Below are positions 1 to 7,800 of a stretch of 8,015 nucleotides of DNA, in pieces. Origin of the DNA: Thomasclavelia sp. (GTDB taxonomy: Bacteria; Bacillota_I; Bacilli_A; Erysipelotrichales; Coprobacillaceae); contig JAHHSU010000050.1 in assembly GCA_020025035.1 (NCBI GenBank), positions 1 through 8,015 of the forward strand, read 5' to 3'. The number at the start of each line of letters is the position of its first letter. Position 1 is the stretch's first letter. A program made the position numbers and the translations under genes. The notes under the pieces were generated by a model, which saw nothing but the letters and a program-made list of their open reading frames with translations, was not told the DNA's origin and did no database searches.

Positions 1-192
1 AGATATACTATCATCTCTTTATAGAAGTCTACTTTGTAAATGGTATATGACAATATAATACGGCATCTATGAACTAATTTGAAGTTTATTTATAATTCCA
101 CTTTTATTTTACAATTCAGGACGAGAAATTTTATGGTTCATACTGACACTTACTATTGCAATTTATAAATTATAGTTTTATATTACTTATTT

Positions 193-221
193 TTGAAATT
201 TGTGATTGTATGTGATAGAAT
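193..221 (+). promoter_or_regulatory. SigA-type promoter of the rsmE operon
   Basis: A -35 element TTGAAA (193-198) is followed after exactly 17 bases by a -10 element TAGAAT (216-221), preceded by TG one base upstream (213-214), which makes it an extended -10. Transcription would start near 227-229, almost on top of the GGAGG ribosome binding site (230-234), giving a 5' leader of only about 14 nt before the ATG at 242. It is the only convincing promoter before the four-gene run rsmE to murE, so it probably drives all of them. Inferred from consensus match only. Confidence 0.65.
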
Positions 222-241
222 GGTGGAATGGAGGTTGGATT

Positions 242-973
242 ATGCAACGTTATTTTATAGAAGAACTAAATAATGATTTTTTTTATTTACTTGAAGATGA
301 TATTCATCATTTAAAACATGTCATGCGTAATAAAAATGGTGATCAAATTCAATGTGTTGCTAGTAACCAAAAAGTATATTTGTGTGAAATTGAAGAGATT
401 GAAACAGGAAAAATAAAAGTGTTAAAAGAATTAAATATGGATAATGAATTAGGAGTAAGTGTAACATTGGCATATGCTTTACCAAAAGGGGATAAATTTG
501 AATTTGTATTACAAAAAGCATGTGAATTAGGGGTCGATACAATTATTCCATTAATGACAAATAGAAGTGTGGTAAAGATAACTCCATCTAAATTTGAAAA
601 AAAATATGAACGATTTAATAAAATTTTAAAAGGAGCATCCAAACAATCCTTTCGTAACAAAATTCCAAGTATCTATCCATTGATGTCTATTTTAGATTTG
701 TCTCAATATATATGTGATTATAATTTAGTAGCATATGAAGAAAATGCAAAAAATAATGAAATGACTGTTTTAAAGGAAACATTAAGTAAAGTTCAAAAAG
801 GAGATTCAATTTTAATTATAGTTGGACCAGAAGGAGGTTTTGACACTATTGAAATAGAAGAAATGGTCAATATGGGGATTAAACCATGTTCTCTTGGAAA
901 ACGTATTTTACGCAGTGAAACTGCACCATTATATATGCTAAGTGCTATAAGTTATGCATTAGAGTTAAAGTAG
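242..973 (+). CDS. rsmE: 16S rRNA (uracil(1498)-N(3))-methyltransferase RsmE
   Basis: RsmE uses S-adenosylmethionine to methylate N3 of U1498 in helix 44 of 16S rRNA, acting on the assembled small subunit in the cytoplasm. The 243-residue product has the usual family length and layout. A PUA-like N-terminal domain carries HHLKHVMR...GD (about residues 20-35). The SPOUT methyltransferase domain follows, with LPKGDKFEFVLQKACELGV near 80-100. The trefoil-knot SAM-binding signatures are GPEGGF (195-200) and LGKRILRSETA (218-228). I chose ATG 242 because GGAGG (230-234) sits 7 nt upstream; the reading frame stays open upstream to a TTG at 206, but that would put the promoter inside the gene. It is the first gene of a tight operon. 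In Bacillus it lies between prmA and mtaB; prmA is not seen just upstream here. Confidence 0.95.
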   Translation: MQRYFIEELNNDFFYLLEDDIHHLKHVMRNKNGDQIQCVASNQKVYLCEIEEIETGKIKVLKELNMDNELGVSVTLAYALPKGDKFEFVLQKACELGVDTIIPLMTNRSVVKITPSKFEKKYERFNKILKGASKQSFRNKIPSIYPLMSILDLSQYICDYNLVAYEENAKNNEMTVLKETLSKVQKGDSILIIVGPEGGFDTIEIEEMVNMGIKPCSLGKRILRSETAPLYMLSAISYALELK

Positions 974-982
974 GTGAAAATG

Positions 983-1753
983 ATGAATATATATTGTGGA
1001 TTGAATAAATATGGTAAAAAGGTGAAAATAAAAAGTTTACCAAAATATAACAAACTTTCTCAAAATAAACATTTGTTTAAAAAAAATAATATACATTTTC
1101 AAATTAAAAATGAGTATGAATTAGAAATGATGTCTATTTATTACAATGCTCTTATGAATAAAGAGATATTACTACAAATTCATCAAAAGTTGCTTAATGA
1201 ATATTTAGGATTATGGGAATCAATGGATTATCAACAAAGACAAGTTTTAATCTATGGTGAATTAGAATTGATTTTAAAAGACTTACCACATTTTTATATC
1301 CATGATGATTTAATTTTGTTTCCATTTTTTTCTATAGAAATCAATCATAAGTATGTATATGATTATGAATCTTTATTGTTAAAAAAGAATTTGAATTTGT
1401 TTAAAGATTTCTTTTTAGAAATTAAATGTCCTACTACATTATATGGTGATCTTTGTTATACTGGTGGATTTAGTGATTTTATATTGATTAAAGTACATGA
1501 TGACATAAGTTATTTTTATTTGGAGGATTTTAAGGCAATTTATGAATTTAATCGACAAAACAATGAATTTGAATTTAAAGTAATAATTGTTTCTAAAAAT
1601 CAAAAAGTATGTTTAAATTTTGATCAGTTAAACCAAATTGTAGATTTTATAATAGATCATGATGAGCAGGGATTAATTAATTATTTAGTAAAGCAACATT
1701 GTATTAGTAGCAAGGTGTTTACAAAGTTACAAAAAAAATATATTGGAGGTTAA
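983..1753 (+). CDS. Conserved-context hypothetical protein between rsmE and mtaB
   Basis: I do not recognise this 256-residue protein. It is rich in Lys, Asn, Leu, Ile, Tyr and Phe. I see no signal peptide, no clear transmembrane segment and no nucleotide-binding or metal-site motif, so it is probably soluble and cytoplasmic. The N-terminal 40 residues are basic (KYGKKVKIKSLPKYNK); the middle looks helical and the rest looks like alternating strands and helices. Start choice: GTG 974, ATG 980 and ATG 983 are all in frame. AGGTG (972-976) gives good spacing (6 nt) only to ATG 983. The gene begins 9 nt after the rsmE stop and ends 1 nt before the mtaB ATG; the mtaB ribosome binding site lies inside its last codons. 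This points to co-translation and perhaps a role near RNA modification or ribosome assembly, but that is only guilt by association. Confidence 0.85.
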   Translation: MNIYCGLNKYGKKVKIKSLPKYNKLSQNKHLFKKNNIHFQIKNEYELEMMSIYYNALMNKEILLQIHQKLLNEYLGLWESMDYQQRQVLIYGELELILKDLPHFYIHDDLILFPFFSIEINHKYVYDYESLLLKKNLNLFKDFFLEIKCPTTLYGDLCYTGGFSDFILIKVHDDISYFYLEDFKAIYEFNRQNNEFEFKVIIVSKNQKVCLNFDQLNQIVDFIIDHDEQGLINYLVKQHCISSKVFTKLQKKYIGG

Positions 1754-1754
1754 T

Positions 1755-3062
1755 ATGAAAACATTTGCAATTCATACATTAGGGTGTAAGGTAAATACAT
1801 ATGAATCAGAAGCAATCGCAAGAACATTTGAAGCACATGATTATCGTAAAGTAAATTTTAAAGATAATGCAGACGTATATATTATTAATACATGTACGGT
1901 TACCAATACAGGAGATAGCAAATCTAGGCAAATGATACGTCGAGCAATTCGTCGTAATCCTAATGCAATAATTTGTGCAGTAGGATGTTATACACAAGTT
2001 TCTCCTAAGGATATTGAAAACATTGAAGGTGTTGACATTATTTTGGGAACTAAATATAAACATCAACTTGTTGATTTGGTAGAAGAATATCAAAAAACAA
2101 ATATGAAAATTAAAAAAATTGATAATATTATGAAAGAAAAAGAATTTGAAGAATTAGAAGTAGATGTTTTTACTGAGAATACACGTGCTTTTTTAAAAAT
2201 ACAAGATGGATGTAATAAATTTTGTACGTATTGTATTATTCCATATGCTCGAGGAATTGTTCGTTCTAGAAAGCCAGAAAGCGTATTAAAACAAGCACAG
2301 TTATTAGTAGATAATGGTTTTGTGGAAATAGTATTAACAGGAATTCATACAGGTGCATATGGTATTGATTTACAAGATTATGATTTTTCTATGTTACTTT
2401 ATGATTTATGTACTAAAGTTAAAGGATTAAAAAGATTACGAATTTCTTCCATAGAGATTAATCAAATTACATCAGAAATGATTCATTTGATGAAATCTAA
2501 TAAAATTATAGTAGATCATCTTCATATTCCTTTACAATCTGGATGTGATAGTGTTCTAAAAAGGATGAAAAGACACTATACATTAGAACAGTACGAAGAT
2601 AAAATACAACAAATTAGAAATGAACTTGGAGATATTGCAATTACAACAGATGTAATTGTTGGATTTCCTCAAGAAAGTAATGAAGAATTTAATCAAACAT
2701 ATGAATTTATTCAAAAGATGCAATATAGTATGTTGCATGTATTTCCTTATTCAAAGCGTAAAAATACACCTGCTGCAAACATGAATGGACAAGTTGATGA
2801 ACAAATAAAAAATGAACGAGTAAAACAATTAATGGAATTATCTAATGATTTACATTTAAAGTATGCAAGTAAGTTTATTGGAAAAGAACTCGACATTATA
2901 TTTGAAGAAGAATTTGATGATCAACGTTTAGTTGGACATTGTTCTAACTATTTAAAAGTAAATGTTAAAGCTCCAAAATATTTAATTGGAAAAGTATGTA
3001 GTATTGTAATTACAGATGTAAATAAATTTGGTATACAAGGAGAGTTAATAGGTGAATATTGA
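1755..3062 (+). CDS. mtaB: tRNA (N(6)-L-threonylcarbamoyladenosine(37)-C(2))-methylthiotransferase MtaB
   Basis: MtaB is a radical-SAM enzyme that adds a methylthio group to t6A at position 37 of ANN-decoding tRNAs, giving ms2t6A. The 435-residue product shows the three-domain layout of the family. The N-terminal methylthiotransferase domain has the auxiliary-cluster cysteines C11 (LGCKVN), C47 (NTCTVTN) and C78 (AVGC). The radical-SAM core has the CxxxCxxC motif at C153, C157 and C160 (DGCNKFCTYCIIPYARG), followed by RSRKPE and the later LHIPLQSGCDSVLKRM block. A C-terminal TRAM RNA-binding domain covers roughly the last 65 residues. LGCKVN and RSRKPE favour MtaB over MiaB or RimO. ATG 1755 is the start because GGAGG (1745-1749) lies 5 nt upstream; an in-frame TTG at 1743 would precede that site. 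Its TGA stop overlaps the next ATG. Confidence 0.95.
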   Translation: MKTFAIHTLGCKVNTYESEAIARTFEAHDYRKVNFKDNADVYIINTCTVTNTGDSKSRQMIRRAIRRNPNAIICAVGCYTQVSPKDIENIEGVDIILGTKYKHQLVDLVEEYQKTNMKIKKIDNIMKEKEFEELEVDVFTENTRAFLKIQDGCNKFCTYCIIPYARGIVRSRKPESVLKQAQLLVDNGFVEIVLTGIHTGAYGIDLQDYDFSMLLYDLCTKVKGLKRLRISSIEINQITSEMIHLMKSNKIIVDHLHIPLQSGCDSVLKRMKRHYTLEQYEDKIQQIRNELGDIAITTDVIVGFPQESNEEFNQTYEFIQKMQYSMLHVFPYSKRKNTPAANMNGQVDEQIKNERVKQLMELSNDLHLKYASKFIGKELDIIFEEEFDDQRLVGHCSNYLKVNVKAPKYLIGKVCSIVITDVNKFGIQGELIGEY

Positions 3063-4525
3063 TGAAACGTTTAAATGAACTTTTGCCATTAAGTAATAAT
3101 GTAACGATTGAATCCATATATAGTGATTCTAGGAAAGTAACCAAAAATTCTATTTTCTTTTGTTTAGATGGTTTAACTACAGATGGACATCAATATATAG
3201 ATGAAGCTATTTGTAATGGTGCTATATGTATTGTTCATTCACGTCAAATAAATCAAAAAAAAGATAATATTATTTATTATTTTTATGATGATGTTTTATC
3301 ATTATTAAATGATGTTGCATGCAAATTTTACGATTATCCTAGTAAACAATTAAGAATGATTGGTATAACGGGAACAAATGGAAAAACCATTGTGTCTTCT
3401 CTTATATATCAAGGATTAAATCAAGTTCTTCCATTTGGTTATATTGGTAGTCAATATATTAAAATAGAAGACAATGTTGTAAGTCAGTTATATACAACAC
3501 CTGAAGTCATTTTTTTACAACAATCATTAAAAAATATGGTAGATCATAAAATAAAAGGTGCTTGTTTAGAAGTTTCTAGTCATGGTCTTACTCTAGGCAG
3601 GATAAAAGGAATCGAATTTGAAATTGCAGTATTTACTAATATATGCCCTGATCATCTTGATTTTCATGGAAGTTATGAAGAATATAAAGAAGCAAAACTA
3701 AAACTATTTCAAAACTTAAGTTCTAATTCAAAAGCAATTGTAAATATTGATGAATCAATGATGTATCAGCAAATTGTTAAAGTAACAAAGGCGAATGTTT
3801 TAAGTTATGGTATTTACCATGATGCAGATTTACAGGCATTTGATATTGAATTAGGATTAAAAAATACGAAATTTAAGATTAAGTATATGAATCAAACATA
3901 TTTAGTGGTATCCAAATTATTAGGAGAATTTAATGTATATCATATACTTGCTACAATGTTAGTGTGGCTACAATTTAATATTGAAATTGAAAAATGTATA
4001 GATTTTATTGAAAAGATAGATTATGTAAAGGGAAGACTAGAACCTGTATTGAATCATTATCATTTGAATATCTTTATTGATAATGGTAGTACACCAGAAC
4101 ACTATCAACAGATTCTTTCTTTTTCAAAAGCTTTAAAACATCAAGGAAGAGTAATATTAGTTTTTGGTTGTGAAGGAAAGAAAGATTTAAAAAAACGTAT
4201 TGAGATAGGTAAAATTGCAGACAGTTATTGTGATCATATTATTTTAACTGAAGAAGATAGTAGGGATGAAGATACTGAAAAGATATGTGAGGATATTAAA
4301 AAAGGAATAACTAAAGCTACATGTGTAACAGTGGTTGATAGAGAAACAGCAATTCTTCAAGCTATAGAAACGACAACTCCAAATGATTTGATTTTTATTA
4401 TGGGAAAAGGTGAATCAAAAAGTATACATCGTAAATATGGAATTGAAGAGTATATCGGGGATTATCAGGCTGCAAAAAATGCGATTTATGAAATATATGG
4501 GGAAGAATATGACATAAATGATTAA
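3062..4525 (+). CDS. murE: Mur ligase, UDP-MurNAc-tripeptide synthetase (MurE) family, divergent
   Basis: MurE-family enzymes use ATP to add the third amino acid to UDP-MurNAc-L-Ala-D-Glu in the cytoplasm during peptidoglycan precursor synthesis. The 487-residue product has the three Mur ligase domains: an N-terminal UDP-binding domain (SDSRKV, about 21-26), the ATPase domain with P-loop GITGTNGKT (101-109), TTPE, EVSSHGL, FTN..DHLDFHG and the probable carbamylated lysine K212 (YKEAKLKLF), and a C-terminal domain. Several active-site signatures are altered. The usual YAHTPD is NGSTPE (N341-E346), the usual GCGGDRD is GCEGKKD, and the DNPR specificity loop of diaminopimelate enzymes is EDSR (E398-R401). 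The third amino acid therefore cannot be called, and a MurE paralogue with another substrate is possible. ATG 3062 overlaps the mtaB stop by one base, with AGGTGA (3050-3055) 6 nt upstream. Family assignment is firm; exact substrate is not. Confidence 0.85.
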   Translation: MKRLNELLPLSNNVTIESIYSDSRKVTKNSIFFCLDGLTTDGHQYIDEAICNGAICIVHSRQINQKKDNIIYYFYDDVLSLLNDVACKFYDYPSKQLRMIGITGTNGKTIVSSLIYQGLNQVLPFGYIGSQYIKIEDNVVSQLYTTPEVIFLQQSLKNMVDHKIKGACLEVSSHGLTLGRIKGIEFEIAVFTNICPDHLDFHGSYEEYKEAKLKLFQNLSSNSKAIVNIDESMMYQQIVKVTKANVLSYGIYHDADLQAFDIELGLKNTKFKIKYMNQTYLVVSKLLGEFNVYHILATMLVWLQFNIEIEKCIDFIEKIDYVKGRLEPVLNHYHLNIFIDNGSTPEHYQQILSFSKALKHQGRVILVFGCEGKKDLKKRIEIGKIADSYCDHIILTEEDSRDEDTEKICEDIKKGITKATCVTVVDRETAILQAIETTTPNDLIFIMGKGESKSIHRKYGIEEYIGDYQAAKNAIYEIYGEEYDIND

Positions 4526-4574
4526 AATTTAATGTTTAAATTGGTTAGAACCTGTCAAAACTAAAAAATACTGG

Positions 4575-4603
4575 TTGATTTTTTCACTATACAATAGTAT
4601 AAT
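4575..4603 (+). promoter_or_regulatory. SigA-type promoter of rpsU
   Basis: TTGATT (4575-4580) and a perfect TATAAT (4598-4603) are separated by exactly 17 bases. Transcription would start near 4610, leaving a leader of about 30 nt with a G-rich ribosome binding site (4626-4634) before the rpsU ATG at 4641. No convincing terminator separates murE from this promoter, so some read-through from the rsmE operon is also likely. Confidence 0.8.
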
Positions 4604-4640
4604 ACACATTGTAAAGTTAACAGATGGGGGGGAAGTTCAA

Positions 4641-4823
4641 ATGGCTAAAACAGTGGTGCGCGAAAATGAATCATTAGATGATGCATTACGTCGCTTTAAA
4701 AGACAAGTTTCTAGAACAGGAACCCTAGCTGAAGCTCGTAAAAGAGAATTTTACGTTAAACCTGGGTTAAAGAGAAAAATGAAGTCAGAAGCTGCAAGAA
4801 AAAATAAAGGAAAACAAAGATAA
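4641..4823 (+). CDS. rpsU: 30S ribosomal protein S21
   Basis: S21 is a small, very basic protein of the 30S platform, near the anti-Shine-Dalgarno end of 16S rRNA, where it aids mRNA engagement. The 60-residue product has the typical length and sequence: TVVRENESLDDALRRFKRQ near the N-terminus, a central EARKREFYVKPG stretch and a Lys/Arg-rich tail ending KNKGKQR. ATG 4641 is chosen because translation from it gives the standard S21 N-terminus (MAKTVVREN) and it follows the purine-rich ribosome binding site. The open frame upstream (from a TTG at 4575) overlaps the promoter and is not translated. It has its own promoter and a terminator immediately after the stop, so it is a monocistronic unit. 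In Bacillus the next gene is yqeY; here a Cas13a-like gene takes that place. Confidence 0.97.
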   Translation: MAKTVVRENESLDDALRRFKRQVSRTGTLAEARKREFYVKPGLKRKMKSEAARKNKGKQR

Positions 4824-4828
4824 TTGTA

Positions 4829-4854
4829 AAAGTACGAGTCATCGTGCTTTTTTT
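4829..4854 (+). terminator. Intrinsic terminator of rpsU
   Basis: A 9-bp stem (AAAGTACGA at 4829-4837 with TCGTGCTTT at 4842-4850, one G-T wobble) closes a 4-base loop GTCA and runs straight into a T tract (7 T in all, 4848-4854). It begins 5 bases after the rpsU stop codon. The stem is only moderately GC-rich, so some read-through into the next gene, which starts at 4873, is plausible. Confidence 0.8.
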
Positions 4855-4872
4855 AATTGAAAGGAATTTATT

Positions 4873-7800
4873 ATGAAAATTAGTAAAGTAAATAATGTTC
4901 GTATGTATCGAACAACAAAAGAAGCATATCTTACAAAAGATAGTGCAAATGATGAAAAATGCGAAGATGAAATTTATGATAAGTGGTTAAAAAATTCATT
5001 AAAATTCAAATTGAAAAGAATTAAGAATGATGACAAAATGCAAAGTAAATATAAAGATAATTTAAAGAAATCAATAGAATCAAATACAATTAAGGTTGAT
5101 AAAGAGAAGAAGGATTTATATGTTACGTTAAAAGATAGAATAGAGTCACAAGACGGATCACCAGATAAATTTTTACAAACATTTGAATTAGATCAACTAT
5201 TATTAAAAATTGAAGAAGAAATGCAAAAAAATCATTCTAATCCATTGCCTGTTATTTTAAAAATGATTCGTATATATCAAAAGAATTATATAATAAAACA
5301 ATGTAATAATATTAGTGATCAAGACCGCAACGAAATTTGTTTATTTTATAAAGAAATAAGACAATATTTTAAAAGTCAGTTATCAAAAAAAAGAATTAAT
5401 ACAAATAAAAATTATGTGTTAAATAAAGAATATATGTATCATGTAATTTTAGATCGTATTAATAATAAGTTAACACAGTATTACATACAATTAGGTAAAT
5501 TAAATTATTATAAAGGCATACATACTGTTAATGGTGATACTTCTTTACTTACGAGTGATACTTTATGTGAGATTAAGGCACTAGAATCGTTAAGAAAGCA
5601 ATTTATTATTTCATTTGTGTATATTGCATCTATGTTTTGTGAATGTGGTGATAATGCAGATTTTTTCCTTAATAAAAAAAAGGATTTGTCATTTGAAAAA
5701 TCAGATGATACATTAAAAAATTCATTTATGCATACTTTTAATTGTGATGACTCTAATTGTAAAAATAATGGTACATGTGATGACCATCTTCAAACCTGGT
5801 ATTTATACTTGCGCTATTTAAGAAATAATATTTTTCATTTTAAAAATCCATATGAATTTCTAGATAGTAATTCTATGATTGATGGAACATTAAATAAACT
5901 CGACAAGGAACATTACGAAGAATATAAAGAAGAAATAAAGAATATCTATCTTAATGATATAGATAATATACATAATAGACAAAAGGAATTAATTGAACAA
6001 TTAAATCTAAATGATGTAATAGTTAAAATTACCGAGCCTAATGATGATGCAGAAAAAAATAATATAGTTAGAAGAATACAATTTCCTAATGCTTCAAAAG
6101 TGATAAAAAAAGGATTTGGAATGATAAACAAAACAGGTATGGATATAGGAAATGTATATAATTTTTATCTAGATTGTTATGATAATGATGATTATAAACA
6201 AAAACTACATCTTCTTTATAAACATAATTTTGTGAATGGTTTAACTGTAGACGTATTAACCAATGCTATAAAGGAAGTTCTTGAAATTAATAAAAAATTA
6301 GCAACAAAGAATAAGAAAAATAAGCAATGTTTTAAATACAATACTATAGAACAAATATGGAATAGTAGAAAGAATGATAAAACAGAAGAAAGCTTAATTG
6401 AGTTCTTTATTGAGATTCAAAGAAACGAATCTGATTTATCTAGTCGAAAAGGTGATGATAATAAAAACAAGTATACAGACTTTAAACTTGATGTTTTTGC
6501 ATATGCTTTTGCAAAGATGTTTTATGGTAAAGAAAATATAACAATAAATATATGTGATTATGATAAGAAATCGATTAAAGACAATGATATGTTAATTCCT
6601 TATTATTGCTTATTTAAATTTTTGGATAAAATGCAATTATCCAATATACAGTTGCAGTTACAAAAATTTATTGCCATAACAAATGTGGAAAACTACAGAA
6701 ATGTTTGTGTTCAGTTAATAAAATTAATTGATATTGTTAAAGTTTGTAATACAATAAATATTAATAATACAAATAGTGATAATACAAATATTGATAGTAA
6801 AATATATGAATATTTAGAAAAATTTGTTAATTTAAAAGATTTAGAAACAAATAAAGAGCTACGCAGTATATATTTTCAAAATAATAATGATAATGATTTA
6901 AAAGAATGCAAACCAATATACCATAAAGGTGTAGTTGATGGTTGTATGAAAAATTATATTTCAGTTTACTCTAATTTTTGTAAGAAAATAAATAAAGCAG
7001 ACTTAGAAGCTTATAATGAATGGCGTGATAATAAGACTAACAATAATTGTACTGATGAGTCTAATGATAACTGTGTAGATAAATCACATAAAAAGATAGA
7101 TGAATTACAAAAAAATAGAAAAGAACTACATCAAAGTATTGTGGAAAGAAAATCAGGTGATAAAATACAATTAGAGAAAGATTTGAATGAATATGACAAG
7201 TGTATGAAGGACATTATCGAATATAATGAAATAAAAAATAAAGTAACATTTGTAGATTTACAGAGATTATCTGTTATTCATTATCGAATTATAAGTCGTT
7301 TAATAGGATTTGCAGTTGACTGGGAAAGGGACATGTACTTTTTATTTCTAGGAATATATAGTGATTCCAATCAAAATAATGAAAACTTAAAATCTGATAT
7401 AGATAATATTTTTAAAAAGGGTAGTGTAGTTGGAGAAATGAAACAACTTTTTGAGAAGGATAAAGATAATGAAGATATTAAAAATATTAAAGAACATTTA
7501 CAATCTATATATAACGTGGAAAATGTAGAGGATTTACTCAAAATATTTAAGATTCGAAATAATATTTCACACATGAATTTATTATTTTATAAAGAAAAAA
7601 ATGGTAACCTAGTTAATAAAAACATATTAGATTTTATGTTAGAAACACAAAAATTAATGAAATATGATAGGAAGAAAAGGAATGCTGTTACAAAAAGTAT
7701 TATAGAAATATTAAATAATGATAATTTAGACGTAGAGTTTGCAATATCTAAATCTAACGCTAATGAATTTGGACATGTGTGTACTATTAAAAAGATAGAA

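Noticed and set aside
34..59. Promoter-like pair TTGTAA (34-39) and TATAAT (54-59)
   Set aside because: The spacing is only 14 bases and no start codon with a ribosome binding site follows before the better promoter at 193-221.
160..171. 12-mer AATTTATAAATT shared with 7942-7953 as possible element ends
   Set aside because: Low-complexity AT sequence. The copies are not at the borders of any inserted unit, and the core operon lies between them.
349..660. Reverse-strand open frames (349-660 and 360-542)
   Set aside because: They lie opposite rsmE, whose conserved motifs fix the coding strand, and have no ribosome binding site or recognisable product.
1806..2093. Reverse-strand open frame opposite mtaB
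   Set aside because: It overlaps the cysteine-bearing N-terminal domain of mtaB and shows no protein family features.
4526..4542. Inverted repeat AATTTAA-TGT-TTAAATT after murE as a terminator
   Set aside because: The stem is made only of A-T pairs and no T run follows, so it is unlikely to end transcription.
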